64,000 nt of DNA from Nannocystis sp. (lineage in GTDB: Bacteria; Myxococcota_A; Polyangia; Nannocystales; Nannocystaceae), in contig JADJRG010000023.1 in NCBI GenBank assembly GCA_016712315.1, positions 248,001-312,000 of the forward strand, read 5' to 3'. The translations under genes were made by a program, and so were the position numbers. Below are positions 9,463-18,215 of this stretch, in pieces; within the stretch, counting starts at the first letter, position 1, and each line of letters starts with the position of its first letter. Below the pieces are notes generated by a model. The model saw only the letters and a program-made list of their open reading frames with translations, did no database searches and had not been told where the DNA came from.

Positions 9463-10254
9463 GTGTACCCTGGGGTCGTGCCTGTGACGTCTGGCTGGCA
9501 GCCATCTCCGCCTGGGGGCGCCGCTGCGCCGCCGCCTGGCGCGGCGCCGCCGGCCCCGCCCGCCGGCCCGATCTCCCTGATCGAACGCCCCCGGATCCGC
9601 GACCAAGGCGAGCTCGGCTGCTGCGTCTCGATCGCGATCGTCGGCGCCCTCGAGCTCCTGGTCCGCCGCGGCCGCGTCCTGCCCGAGCTCTCCCCGCTCT
9701 TCCACTACTGGCAGGCCCGCGTCGATCACAGCGTCGCCGCCCCCCTCTCGATCCTCACCGGCCTGCAAGCCGCCGCCCAGCACGGCGTCTGTCGGCAGGC
9801 CCTCCACCCGCACCCGCTCACCGTCCAGGGCGCCATGATCCCGCCGAGCCCAGCCGCCCAGGACGACGCCGCCGCCCTCGCCGCCGCCCGCTTCGATCCC
9901 GTCACCGGCGTCCGCCTCAGCCGCTACACCTTCGCCCGCCTCCCCGATCACCGACGCCACCACCACATCCGTCAGGCCCTCGCCGCCGCCCAGCCGGTCG
10001 TCCTCGGCTTCTGGTTGACCCCCGGCTACGCCGCGATCACCCCGCAAAGGCCCGTCCACAGCCGCGACCTCGAGCCCGTGCAGCGCGTCGGCCACGCCGT
10101 GCTCGTCGTCGCCGATCACCCGGCCCGGGGCCTGCGGATCGTCGACGCCGCCGGCCCTCGCTTCGGCGCGCGCGGCACCTGGTGGCTCCCTCATGATCTC
10201 CTCGACCAGAGCGCGCTCGTCCAGGAGTGCTGGAGCCTCCAGCGCCGCGCCTGA
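9463..10254 (+). CDS. Papain-like C1 family peptidase-fold protein
   Basis: The start is a GTG at 9463, with further in-frame GTGs at 9478 and 9484. After a Pro/Gly-rich leader, RIRDQGELGCCVSIAIVGAL matches the oxyanion Gln and nucleophile Cys region of papain-like peptidases. VQRVGHAVLVVAD supplies the catalytic His. The usual Asn-Ser-Trp-Gly motif is replaced by VDAAGPRFGARGTWWLP, so the Asn position seems to be Asp. The protein may be a weak or altered peptidase. No signal peptide is clear, so it may act in the cytoplasm or be exported otherwise. A lipoprotein gene follows 54 bp later on the same strand. Confidence 0.75.
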   Translation: MYPGVVPVTSGWQPSPPGGAAAPPPGAAPPAPPAGPISLIERPRIRDQGELGCCVSIAIVGALELLVRRGRVLPELSPLFHYWQARVDHSVAAPLSILTGLQAAAQHGVCRQALHPHPLTVQGAMIPPSPAAQDDAAALAAARFDPVTGVRLSRYTFARLPDHRRHHHIRQALAAAQPVVLGFWLTPGYAAITPQRPVHSRDLEPVQRVGHAVLVVADHPARGLRIVDAAGPRFGARGTWWLPHDLLDQSALVQECWSLQRRA

Positions 10255-10308
10255 GCGAGGGACAGAGAAATTCCGAGCCACCTCGAGCCCACGCCCACCG
10301 GAGTCACA

Positions 10309-11883
10309 ATGCGCCCACGCACCGCAGCAGCCCTCGCCGCCCTCACCCTGCTCAGCGCCTGCAACGCTGGCCACCGCGTCTACCACGCCTCCGTCGCCCC
10401 CGAGGGCGCCCAGGGCGTCTACTACGCGCTCCCACGGGCTGTCCTTGAGGTCAGCATCGACCTCGACGCCTACCACGAGGTCCGCGGCCCGTGCGCCGAC
10501 GAAGCCGCCCTCAAGGCCAGCCTCGGCCTCGCCCCGCCCGTCCCCGCCGCCAAGCAAGGCAAGCCCGGGGCCGCCCGCCCCGTCCAGAGCGAGCCGCCGG
10601 CGCCGCCCGCTCCGCCGCGGATCGCCCTCACCGCCGCGCTCAGCAGCCGCGCCGAGCCCGACCCGGACGAGATCTACCTCATCGATCTCCGCGGTCGCCG
10701 CTTCAAGAGCGCCGCCGGCGAGGTCAACCTCACCCGCGACGGCGTGCTCACCGGCGCCACCATCACCGCCGAGGATCACGCCCTCGAGATCGGCCTCGCG
10801 GTCACCGGAGCCGCCCTCGACCTCACCACCAAGGCGCTCGGCGCCGTCTTCGCGGGCGACGATCGGAGCGGCGCCTGCGGCCTCTACGCCAACCGGATCC
10901 GCGACCTCCGCGGCCAACGCCAGGCGATCTACGCCGGCACCTGGCAGGGGCTGCCCGGCGGCCTCCCGCGCGACACCCTCGATCGCGTGCTCGCCGGCAT
11001 CGACGCGCAGGAGGCCGCCATCACCGACCTCTTCGTCGTCCGCGAGGAGCGTCGGCGCCGCCTCATCCGCTGCGCGGTCACCCCTCGCGCCGTCGATCCG
11101 CTGCACACCCGCAGCGACGGCCGCGAGCTCGTCTTCCCGCTGCTCACCCTCGATCGCGCGACCGCCACCGTCAGCGCCATCGATCCCGCCGTGAGCTGCG
11201 AGATCCCCGCCGATCTCCGCCGCCCCGCCGCCCAACAGGGAGCGCCAGGCGGCGCGGTCACCGTCAGCCTCACCCTCCAGCTCCACCAAGATGACCTCGC
11301 CAGCCGCGTCGATCCCCTCGCCGGCTGCAAGGAGGCCGAAGAGGGCCGCTGCCTCGCCCCGCAGGGCCTTTTTTATCGTGTACCGCGCCACGTCACCGCG
11401 CTGGTCTGGTGGGCCGCCGATCGCGCTGAGGTCCTCACCAGCGAAGATCTCCAGGTCCCGCAGCTCGGCGCCACCCTCGCCCTCCCCGCCGACGCGATCA
11501 AGAAGCGCAGCGAGCAAGGCGTCGAGCTCTACCCCGACACCGGCGCCCTCAAGTCCCTGAACCACACCACCACCTCACACACCGCCGAGACCTTCCGGCC
11601 CGTCCTTGACCGCGCCGGAGGCCTCGTCGAGGCCGCCGCCGGCGCCGCGGGCCGCGACGACCAGCTCAGCCGCCTAGAGCGCGAGCGCGCCCGCCTCGAA
11701 GAGGAGGTGCGGATCAAAGAGGCCCGCGAGAAGCTCGGCCTCGATCGTCCCGGCGGCGGCGACGACGGCGACGGCGGCGGCGGCGGCGGTGGTAGTAGTA
11801 CCGGCGGCGGCCGCGTCGAGTTTCCGCCGCTCGTTCTCCGAAAGCCCCCCCGCTCCCCTGTCGAGGCCCTCTCCGCCGACTGA
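10309..11883 (+). CDS. Large lipoprotein, hypothetical, with C-terminal coiled coil
   Basis: This 524-residue protein has a clean lipobox (LTLLSAC, Cys 18). The segment GAQGVYYALPRAVLEVSIDL just after it, and the later GLFYRVPRHVTALVWW, look like two beta-domain edges. They faintly resemble DUF4831-type lipoproteins, but I would not assign that family. Residues from about 440 form a charged helix (LSRLERERARLEEEVRIKEAREKL) followed by a Gly/Asp-rich stretch. It probably resides in the outer membrane facing the periplasm. It is followed 10 bp later by a PlsC-type gene, consistent with an operon. Confidence 0.7.
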   Translation: MRPRTAAALAALTLLSACNAGHRVYHASVAPEGAQGVYYALPRAVLEVSIDLDAYHEVRGPCADEAALKASLGLAPPVPAAKQGKPGAARPVQSEPPAPPAPPRIALTAALSSRAEPDPDEIYLIDLRGRRFKSAAGEVNLTRDGVLTGATITAEDHALEIGLAVTGAALDLTTKALGAVFAGDDRSGACGLYANRIRDLRGQRQAIYAGTWQGLPGGLPRDTLDRVLAGIDAQEAAITDLFVVREERRRRLIRCAVTPRAVDPLHTRSDGRELVFPLLTLDRATATVSAIDPAVSCEIPADLRRPAAQQGAPGGAVTVSLTLQLHQDDLASRVDPLAGCKEAEEGRCLAPQGLFYRVPRHVTALVWWAADRAEVLTSEDLQVPQLGATLALPADAIKKRSEQGVELYPDTGALKSLNHTTTSHTAETFRPVLDRAGGLVEAAAGAAGRDDQLSRLERERARLEEEVRIKEAREKLGLDRPGGGDDGDGGGGGGGSSTGGGRVEFPPLVLRKPPRSPVEALSAD

Positions 11884-11893
11884 CGGAACCACC

Positions 11894-12457
11894 ATGATCT
11901 CACGACCCATCGGACGCGCCTGGCTCCGCTTCTTCGGCTGGAGGACCCAGGGGAGCATCGACCACCCCAAATTCGTCCTCATCGCCGCCCCGCACACCTC
12001 CAACTGGGACTTCCCTTTTATGGTCGCCGTCTCCTGGTCCCTCGGCATGGAGGTCCACTGGCTCGGCAAACACACCCTCTTTAAGGGCCTCTCTGGCCGC
12101 TTCTTCCGCGCCCTCGGCGGGATCCCCGTCGATCGCCGCTCCCGCCACAACCTCGTCGACCAGGTCGCCGAGCAGATCACCGCGGCCGAGCGGATCATCG
12201 TCGCTGTGCCGCCCGAGGGCACCCGCGGCAAGGTCGACGCCTGGAAGTCCGGCTTCTATCACATCGCCGTGCGCGCCGGCGTACCGATCGCGCTCGGCTT
12301 CCTCGACTTCGAGCGCCGCGTCGGCGGGGTCGGCGGCTACATCTGGCCCTCGGGAGATGTCCGAAAGGACATGGACGAGATCCGCGCCTTCTACGCCGAC
12401 ATCCGCGGCAAGCACCCCGAGCTGGAGTCCCCGCCGCGCCTCCGCGACGAGGACTGA
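11894..12457 (+). CDS. PlsC-family 1-acyl-glycerol-3-phosphate acyltransferase
   Basis: The ATG at 11894 gives a 187-residue protein. The upstream in-frame extension is overlap with the previous gene. The acyltransferase block I motif is APHTSNWDFPF (HxxxxD), and block III is VPPEGTRGKVDAWKSGF. This set and length match the short PlsC-like acyltransferases that transfer an acyl chain to lysophospholipids or related acceptors at the inner membrane. No transmembrane helix is obvious. Substrate specificity cannot be read from sequence. It follows a lipoprotein gene closely. Confidence 0.88.
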   Translation: MISRPIGRAWLRFFGWRTQGSIDHPKFVLIAAPHTSNWDFPFMVAVSWSLGMEVHWLGKHTLFKGLSGRFFRALGGIPVDRRSRHNLVDQVAEQITAAERIIVAVPPEGTRGKVDAWKSGFYHIAVRAGVPIALGFLDFERRVGGVGGYIWPSGDVRKDMDEIRAFYADIRGKHPELESPPRLRDED

Positions 12458-12667
12458 GCGGCCCGCCGCGCGACCCTGCCCCTCGGGTGGGCCACCTCAC
12501 TCACGCGCGCCAGCGCGGACCGCCGCGCGTGGTGACCTCTCTGTCCCTATGGACCGGCCCGCAGCGCCCGCGAGACGCGGCCACGCGCGCCAGCGCCCGC
12601 CGCCGCTAATTTCGCCGCGAAGGCGGCGTCTCCCACCGTCGGGCAACCGTGGTACCAACCAACCCGC

Positions 12668-13171
12668 ATGGCCTCGCAAGCCTACGTCTTCGCCCACCGG
12701 GCGGTCCCGCATGAGGCCTTCCGCGATCCTGCGCGCTTCCTCGGGATCCTCAACGGCCCGGACGGCGAGCGCTACCTCCACGACCTCTGGCAGCACGCCG
12801 GCAACTACGCGGACGCCGAGACCCTGCGCGCCGACGAGGAGCCGCGCCACGAGCTCACCTTCACCAGCAACGGCGTGATCGCCTTGATCTGGCCGCCGCC
12901 GCCCGCTGAGGTCCCCGAGGCCCACATCGTCGGCGTCTTCGCCCGCCTCGCCGATCCCTACGCGACCACCCTGCGCGAGCTCTCGTGGATCCGCGTCTTC
13001 ACCCTCGAGCAGGGCCACGACCACGCCCGCGACGAGCCCGTCAACATGCTCTGCGAGTGGACGGAGGACGGCACGCACCGCAGCCACGGCCGCGGCCCGG
13101 ACAGCACCGAAGAGCGCCCCTTCATCGACGCCGTGCACACGATCGTCCGCCGCGAGCCGCCCCGCGCCTGA
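12668..13171 (+). CDS. Conserved hypothetical protein
   Basis: The 167-residue soluble protein starts MASQAYVFAHRAVPHEAF. It has no signal peptide, no membrane segment and no recognised catalytic motif. Composition is mixed and codon use matches the neighbours, so it is probably a true gene. The order is helix, Trp/Pro loop (IALIWPPPPAEVPE), then a beta-rich region with Trp and Cys (NMLCEWTEDGTHRSHGRG). A strong hairpin follows its stop. Confidence 0.65.
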   Translation: MASQAYVFAHRAVPHEAFRDPARFLGILNGPDGERYLHDLWQHAGNYADAETLRADEEPRHELTFTSNGVIALIWPPPPAEVPEAHIVGVFARLADPYATTLRELSWIRVFTLEQGHDHARDEPVNMLCEWTEDGTHRSHGRGPDSTEERPFIDAVHTIVRREPPRA

Positions 13172-13181
13172 TCAAGCGCCG

Positions 13182-13220
13182 GCCGCCGCGGGCGAGAGCG
13201 CCCTTGACACCCGCGGCGGC
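13182..13220 (+). terminator. GC-rich hairpin after hypothetical gene
   Basis: An 11-bp perfect inverted repeat (13182-13192 with 13210-13220) with a 17-nt loop lies just past the stop at 13171. There is no T-tract. It could end transcription of the upstream gene. Confidence 0.5.
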
Positions 13221-13231
13221 GCGCGTAATAG
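13204..13231 (+). promoter_or_regulatory. Possible sigma-70-like promoter, leaderless
   Basis: A consensus -35 box TTGACA (13204-13209) is followed after 16 bp by TAATAG (13226-13231), a weak -10 box. Transcription would start almost at the ATG at 13242, giving an RNA with little or no leader. The -35 box sits in the loop of the hairpin above. Confidence 0.3.
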
Positions 13232-13241
13232 CTCGCCCCCG

Positions 13242-13742
13242 ATGGGATTCTTCGACAAAGTAAAAAAGTTCTTCGGCGGTCAAGGCATGGCGGACGTCGC
13301 GATCACCGTGATCGAGCGCCAGCCCGCGGACAGCGCCTCCTTCCCGGTCACGGACTCCGTGCTCAAGGGCACCATGGTCATCACCGGCAAGCAGGAGTGC
13401 ACCCTGCTCGCGACCAAGTACGAGATCTGGCTCTACATCAAGACCCCCGAGGGCGAGAGCTCCTTCATCGTCGCCAGCGACGCCGACCCTGACCCCAACA
13501 CCAGCTACAGCGACAACTGCCTCAAGATGCCCTGCCCCGTCGCCGTCGGCCAGGTGATCACCCAGCCCTGGATGGTCAGCGACGTCGATCTCTGCGCCGT
13601 GCTCGCCAAGAACGGCTACCCCGACCCCAACGCCGCCTGCGAGTCCCCCAGCGTCCGCCTGGTCGTCCGCTGCATCGCCGACGTCGAGGGCTCGCCCTTC
13701 GATCCGTCGGCCGAGGTCAACGTGCGCTTGACCCCCACCTGA
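13242..13742 (+). CDS. Small soluble protein, possibly arrestin/Spo0M-like
   Basis: The 166-residue protein begins MGFFDKVKKFFGG and then has an alternating beta pattern (VLKGTMVITGKQECTLLATK, EIWLYIKTPEG), which is compatible with a Spo0M/arrestin-like sandwich. Similarity is by pattern only. There is no signal peptide. It ends 27 bp before the convergent histidine kinase gene. Confidence 0.6.
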   Translation: MGFFDKVKKFFGGQGMADVAITVIERQPADSASFPVTDSVLKGTMVITGKQECTLLATKYEIWLYIKTPEGESSFIVASDADPDPNTSYSDNCLKMPCPVAVGQVITQPWMVSDVDLCAVLAKNGYPDPNAACESPSVRLVVRCIADVEGSPFDPSAEVNVRLTPT

Positions 13743-13769
13743 TCCTCACCTGCACCTCGGGCCAGCCCG

Positions 13770-16106
13770 CTACTCGCCCGGCGCGAGCCGAGCGGGCACC
13801 CTGATCACGAACACCGAGCCGCGCCCCAGCTCGCTGTCGACGCTGACGTCGCCGCCGAGCATCCGGCAGAAGCGGCGCGTGATCGCCAGGCCCAGGCCTG
13901 TCCCGTCGAAGCGGCGCGTCGGCGAGTTATCGACCTGGGTGAACGGCTCGAAGAGCGCGCTGATCTTCCCGCTCGGGATCCCGATCCCCTCGTCGCGCAC
14001 CGCCAGCCAGATCCACGGCTGCCCGTCCACGGAGATCGAGTCGACCACCAGCTCGACCTGCCCGCGCGACGTGAACTTCGCCGCGTTGCTGAGCAGGTTG
14101 AGCAGCGACTGCCGCAGCTTGGTCCGGTCGGTGCGCGCCGGCAGCCGCTCCACCTTTCGGACCACCACCAGCGCGTTCTCGCGGCGCGCGATCATCGGGG
14201 TCACCGTCTCGCACACCTCCGCGACCAGGTCGAGCACGTCGAAGTCTTTGACGCTGACCTCGTGCTTGCCGGCCTCGATCTTCGACAGATCGAGGATATC
14301 GCTGATGATCCCGAGCAGGTGGTGCGCCGCCTGCAGCACCCGCCTAGCGTCCTCGGTCAGCCCCGTCAGCCCGCGCTCCGCCGTCTCCTCCGCGATCAGC
14401 TCGGTGTAGCCGATGATCGCGTTCAGCGGCGTCCGCAGCTCGTGGCTCATCTGCGCCAGGAACGTGCTCTTCGCCCGGTTCGCCGCCATCGCCTGGTCGC
14501 GCGCCGCCGCGTGCTCCGCGTTCAGCACCCGCAGCCGCTCCTCCTTGCGCTGCCCCTCCGCGACCTCCGCGCGCAGCGCCGACGCCTGCTCCTCCAGCGA
14601 CCGCAGCAGCCCGCCCACCTGCTCCGCGAGGTGGTTGAAGCGCGCCGCCAGCACCCCGATCTCATCGTTCGCCATCACCGGCGCGCGCGCCTTGATCTCG
14701 CCGTCACCGAAGCGGCGCATCGCGTCGCCCACGTCGGAGAGCGACGCCCCGATCCGGCGCCCCAGCAGGATCGACCCGAGCGCCGCCAACGCCCCGACCA
14801 CCAGCAGCGCGAGCTGCTCCTCTCGCTCGCTGCGGAGCTGAGCGGCCCGCGCCGCCGCCCCGTCCTCCGCCACCCGCACCGACCACGAGCTCGCCGCGAG
14901 CGCCGACGAGGCCCAGATCGACGGGGACCCCGCCGCCGCCTCCGCGGCCCCGCGCCCGCGCAGCAGCAGCTCGCCGCGCAGCCGCTCGTCGCTGACGATC
15001 TCGAAGACCACCATCGACTGCCCGGCGGCCGCCACCCACGCGTTCACCAGCTCTGGGTGGATCGCTGCGACCAGCGCCTGCTCGGCCCCGCGGATCGGCG
15101 CCACCGCGAACAGCAACAGCTCCTCATCGACCGCCGCGCTGGTGAACGACAGCCCCTTCGCGCGCGACGAGGCCAGCGCCGAGCCGACCGCCTCTCGCCC
15201 GCGGCTCGCCCCGCCGAGGTGCACCGCCGCGCCCCCGGTCGCCGCCACAAACACGCCCACCCACGCCCGCTGCTCGCCCGTCAGCGCCCGCAGCAGCGCC
15301 CGCTCCACCGCCGCCCCCGCCGCCGCCCGGGCCGCCGGATCCTCGGCCGCGGCGACCAACCGCCCGTCCTCTGCCAACCAGCGCAGCGCGTCGTCCAGGC
15401 GAGCGAGCCGCGCGTCGAGCACGCTCGCGATCACCTGCGCGTCGCGCTCGACCCGGGCCGAGATCTGCGCCTGAGCGCGCTCTCCAGCGCCGCCGGCGCG
15501 GCTGAGGCGATAGATCCCGAACGGCAACAAGCCGGCCGCGAGGAACGCCAAGGAGAGCTTCGTCGCGAACGGGTAGCTGCGAAACTGCCGCGCCGCCAGC
15601 CCGCCTAGCAGCGCCAGCGCCGCGTACGAGGCCGCCGCCGAGCGCTCACGCGCGGCCTCGCTGAGCCCCGCGCGAAACCCCGGCTCCGCCAGCTCGATCA
15701 CCCCCACCAGCCCGAAGTACACGAACACCACGTACAACCATCGATCGCAGCGCTCCCTGGGCAGCGCCCGCGGCGCGGCCACCAGCACCAGCACCAGCAG
15801 CACCAGCGCCAGCAGCGTCGTGTTCGCGTCGACCGTCGACGTCACCAGCGCCCCGGCCGCGAAGCAGGCCGCCAACAGCCGCTCGAGCGCGCGCTGCGGC
15901 GCACCACCCTCGGCGACCCGGTGCAGCCACAGCAGCAGGCCGATCGCCGCCGCCGAGGCCCCACCGACCGGCCCGTACCCCGCGCCGCCTTCGACGATCG
16001 CCCCGACGATCGAGATCGCCAGCGACGCCGCCGCGAGCGCGATGAAGACGCGCAGGAGGGCGCTCACGAAGCGCTGCTCCGGCGGCGCGGGGTCGCCGAT
16101 CGTCAT
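13770..16106 (-). CDS. Membrane sensor histidine kinase (HAMP-HisKA-HATPase)
   Basis: The 778-residue protein begins with several hydrophobic helices (about residues 15-200), then an extracytoplasmic sensor region, a further helix and a HAMP linker (MRRFGDGEIKARAPVMANDE). A coiled coil leads to the H-box FLAQMSHELRTPLNAIIGY (phospho-His near 553). The N-box (LLNLLSNAAKFT), G1 (VRDEGIGIP) and G2 (GTGLGLAITRRFCRMLGG) are complete, so ATP binding and autophosphorylation are expected. No receiver domain is fused and no response regulator gene is adjacent, so it is an orphan kinase, common in myxobacteria. Confidence 0.93.
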   Translation of the reverse strand: MTIGDPAPPEQRFVSALLRVFIALAAASLAISIVGAIVEGGAGYGPVGGASAAAIGLLLWLHRVAEGGAPQRALERLLAACFAAGALVTSTVDANTTLLALVLLVLVLVAAPRALPRERCDRWLYVVFVYFGLVGVIELAEPGFRAGLSEAARERSAAASYAALALLGGLAARQFRSYPFATKLSLAFLAAGLLPFGIYRLSRAGGAGERAQAQISARVERDAQVIASVLDARLARLDDALRWLAEDGRLVAAAEDPAARAAAGAAVERALLRALTGEQRAWVGVFVAATGGAAVHLGGASRGREAVGSALASSRAKGLSFTSAAVDEELLLFAVAPIRGAEQALVAAIHPELVNAWVAAAGQSMVVFEIVSDERLRGELLLRGRGAAEAAAGSPSIWASSALAASSWSVRVAEDGAAARAAQLRSEREEQLALLVVGALAALGSILLGRRIGASLSDVGDAMRRFGDGEIKARAPVMANDEIGVLAARFNHLAEQVGGLLRSLEEQASALRAEVAEGQRKEERLRVLNAEHAAARDQAMAANRAKSTFLAQMSHELRTPLNAIIGYTELIAEETAERGLTGLTEDARRVLQAAHHLLGIISDILDLSKIEAGKHEVSVKDFDVLDLVAEVCETVTPMIARRENALVVVRKVERLPARTDRTKLRQSLLNLLSNAAKFTSRGQVELVVDSISVDGQPWIWLAVRDEGIGIPSGKISALFEPFTQVDNSPTRRFDGTGLGLAITRRFCRMLGGDVSVDSELGRGSVFVIRVPARLAPGE

Positions 16107-16178
16107 GCGCTCTCATTTTGTCACAGCCACCTATTCGCAACTACCGCAAGCGACCGCGCACCCGCGCGCGCTCGCCGA

Positions 16179-17315
16179 TCAAAGCCGCGCCGCGAGCGCG
16201 TGGAAGCGCGGTCGCAGCCGCGTGATCGCCGTCGACGTGCGGGTCGGGTGCACGCGATTACTCAGCAGCACGAACACCCGCGGATCGCCCGGTGTCGGCT
16301 CGATCCACGCGCTCGTCCCGGTGAAGCCGAGGTGCCCCGGCGCCCGCTCGGAGAGCGCCCCGCCGGTCGCCCCGTCCGCGCTCGCGCTGTCCCACCCGAG
16401 CATCCGCGTCGAGCCTGCCACCGCCGAGCGCCGCCAGAAGCGCGCGGCGTCGAGCCCGTCGATCTGTCCTTCGAGCCAGGCGATACACACCGACGCCGCC
16501 GCCTGGGCGTCGCCGAAGAGCCCCGCGTGCCCGGCCACCCCGCCCATCGCGAAGCAGTTGTCGTCGTGCGCCTCGTAGTGGGCGACCGCCAGGCCCTCGC
16601 GGATCGGGAAGTAGCTCGGCGCCCCCCCCGGATGGAGCGCGGGGTCGTACACCTCGGTCGGCGCCACCCGCCCCATCTGCGCCGGCGTCGGCCCGCGCCC
16701 GCCCATCAGCCGGTGGAAGCCCAGCCGCGGCACCTCGCCGCCGTCGAGGCCCAGCGGCCACGCCACCCTGTCTGCGAACGCCCGCTCCAGCGGCGCGTCG
16801 AAGAGCCGCTCCAGCCACGCCCCGAGGATCATAAAGCCGAGATCTGAGTAGATCGCCTGGGTCCCCGCCGCGTAGCTCGGCGCGGTCGCGCACACCGCCG
16901 CCAAGATCGCCTCCTGACCGGCCGCCGAGCGCCGCCCGAGCGCCGCGAAGAATTCACGGTGCGCGCACAGCCCTGCGCTGTGGCTCAGCAGATCGCCGAG
17001 CCGCGCCCCTGGGCACGCCTGCGACCACGGCGCGGGCACGGGCGAGTCGAGCCCCACGCGCCCCTCGCTCACCGCGATCGACGTCAACGTCGTCGTCGCC
17101 AGCACCTTCGTCAGCGAAGCCAAGTCGTACACCGTGTCGCGCGCGCAGCTCACGTGCGCCACCGTCGACGCGGGGTGAGTCGCCAACGCCCCGTGCGCCT
17201 CGTGATAGAGCGTCGCCCCTGCTCGCCACACCAGCGCCACGCAGCCGGGGAACACCCCCTCCGCGACCGCCGCCTCCAGGCACTCAAAGAGCTGCTCACG
17301 CGGGTCGTCCTTCAT
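16179..17315 (-). CDS. Serine hydrolase of the beta-lactamase/DD-peptidase (class C) family
   Basis: The 378-residue protein carries DLASLTKVLATTTL, giving the SxxK pair at about Ser67 and Lys70. It also has YSDLGFMILG in the YxN position (Asn replaced by Asp) and GHLGFTGTSAWI at the HxG/KTG position. These belong to the penicillin-binding beta-lactamase superfamily, whose members include esterases and D-amino-acid peptidases. No signal peptide is evident. The gene is divergent from pyrF with 47 bp between starts. An antibiotic-resistance role is unlikely on this evidence. Confidence 0.88.
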   Translation of the reverse strand: MKDDPREQLFECLEAAVAEGVFPGCVALVWRAGATLYHEAHGALATHPASTVAHVSCARDTVYDLASLTKVLATTTLTSIAVSEGRVGLDSPVPAPWSQACPGARLGDLLSHSAGLCAHREFFAALGRRSAAGQEAILAAVCATAPSYAAGTQAIYSDLGFMILGAWLERLFDAPLERAFADRVAWPLGLDGGEVPRLGFHRLMGGRGPTPAQMGRVAPTEVYDPALHPGGAPSYFPIREGLAVAHYEAHDDNCFAMGGVAGHAGLFGDAQAAASVCIAWLEGQIDGLDAARFWRRSAVAGSTRMLGWDSASADGATGGALSERAPGHLGFTGTSAWIEPTPGDPRVFVLLSNRVHPTRTSTAITRLRPRFHALAARL

Positions 17316-17362
17316 CGCCGCGAGCTTGCCTCGATCGCCGCCGCCGGGCTACACCGCGGGCG

Positions 17363-18082
17363 ATGTCCGCCGACCGCGCCTACGACCTCGCCCGCGCCCG
17401 CCTCATCGTCGCGCTCGACCTCCCTGACGCCGACGCCGCGCTCGCCGCTGCGTCGCGCCTGCGCGGCCACGTCGGCCTCATCAAAGTCGGCCTCGAGCTC
17501 TTCGTCGCCGAGGGCCCCGCCGTCGTCCGCCGCCTGCGCGAGGCCTGCCCCGAGCTGCCGATCTTCCTCGATCTCAAGCTCCACGACATCCCCAACACCA
17601 TGCGCGGGGCCGTACGCGCCGCCCGCCGCCTCGACGTCCGCTTCCTCACCGTGCACGCCGGCTCAGGCGCCTCGCACCTGCGTGTCTGCGTCGACGAGGC
17701 CGCCGGCGCCCTCGGGATCCTCGCGGTCACCGTGCTCACCAGCCAGGACGAGGCCGCCTGCCGCGAAGCCGGCCACACCCGCGCGCCCGCGGAGCTCGTC
17801 GAGCTCCGCGCGGCCGCGGCCGCCGCTGCCGGCTGTGAGGGGATCGTCTGCAGCGGCGAAGAGCTAGAGCGCGTCCGCGCCGCCGCCCCGGCCCTCGCCC
17901 CTGTGATCCCCGGGATCCGCCCCGCAACCGCCGACCGCGGCGATCAACAGCGCATCATCACCCCGGCGCAGGCGATCGCCAGGGGTGCCCGTTACTTGGT
18001 CGTCGGCCGACCGATCTTGAGCGCTCCGGATCCCGTCGCCGCTGCCGACGCGATCGTCGCCGAGATCGCCGCCGCCCTCTAG
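17363..18082 (+). CDS. pyrF: Orotidine 5'-phosphate decarboxylase
   Basis: The 239-residue length and motifs match OMP decarboxylase, the last step of UMP synthesis. LIVALDLPDAD forms the first strand, GLIKVGLELF the second, and FLDLKLHDIPNTMRGAV contains the catalytic Asp-Lys-Asp array. PVIPGIRP and ARYLVVGRPI bind the phosphate. All key residues are intact. It starts at ATG 17363 and ends 8 bp from the convergent small membrane protein gene. Confidence 0.97.
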   Translation: MSADRAYDLARARLIVALDLPDADAALAAASRLRGHVGLIKVGLELFVAEGPAVVRRLREACPELPIFLDLKLHDIPNTMRGAVRAARRLDVRFLTVHAGSGASHLRVCVDEAAGALGILAVTVLTSQDEAACREAGHTRAPAELVELRAAAAAAAGCEGIVCSGEELERVRAAAPALAPVIPGIRPATADRGDQQRIITPAQAIARGARYLVVGRPILSAPDPVAAADAIVAEIAAAL

Positions 18083-18090
18083 CCGCGCGC

Positions 18091-18213
18091 TCAGGCGCCG
18101 AGCTGCTGCTGGTCGCGGCCCGCGTGCTTGCGGATGAACGAGATCAGGAACGCGAAGAGCGCGCCGTTGAACAGCGCCACGCCGATGAGGATGAGGATCG
18201 AATAGATCTGCAT
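18091..18213 (-). CDS. 40-residue single-span membrane protein
   Basis: This small frame begins ATG at 18213 and ends TGA at 18091. It reads MQIYSILILIGVALFNGALF, continues to a second hydrophobic stretch, then a basic and polar tail (FIRKHAGRDQQQLGA). An AGGGGT Shine-Dalgarno-like sequence lies 7 nt upstream (18221-18226 on the complement). Hydrophobic N-terminus, positive-inside tail and good ribosome binding site support a real small protein. The family is not recognised; it could be an accessory subunit of a membrane complex. Confidence 0.6.
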   Translation of the reverse strand: MQIYSILILIGVALFNGALFAFLISFIRKHAGRDQQQLGA

Positions 18214-18215
18214 GA

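Noticed and set aside
9382..11565. Long minus-strand open frame extending the 8761 lipoprotein to 934 residues
   Set aside because: It is antisense to the papain-like and large lipoprotein genes, and has Gly/Glu/Asp/Ala-rich composition without domains. A normal lipoprotein signal begins at 9381.
16179..17315. Antibiotic-resistance beta-lactamase
   Set aside because: No signal peptide and variant YxN/KTG motifs; more likely a general serine hydrolase.
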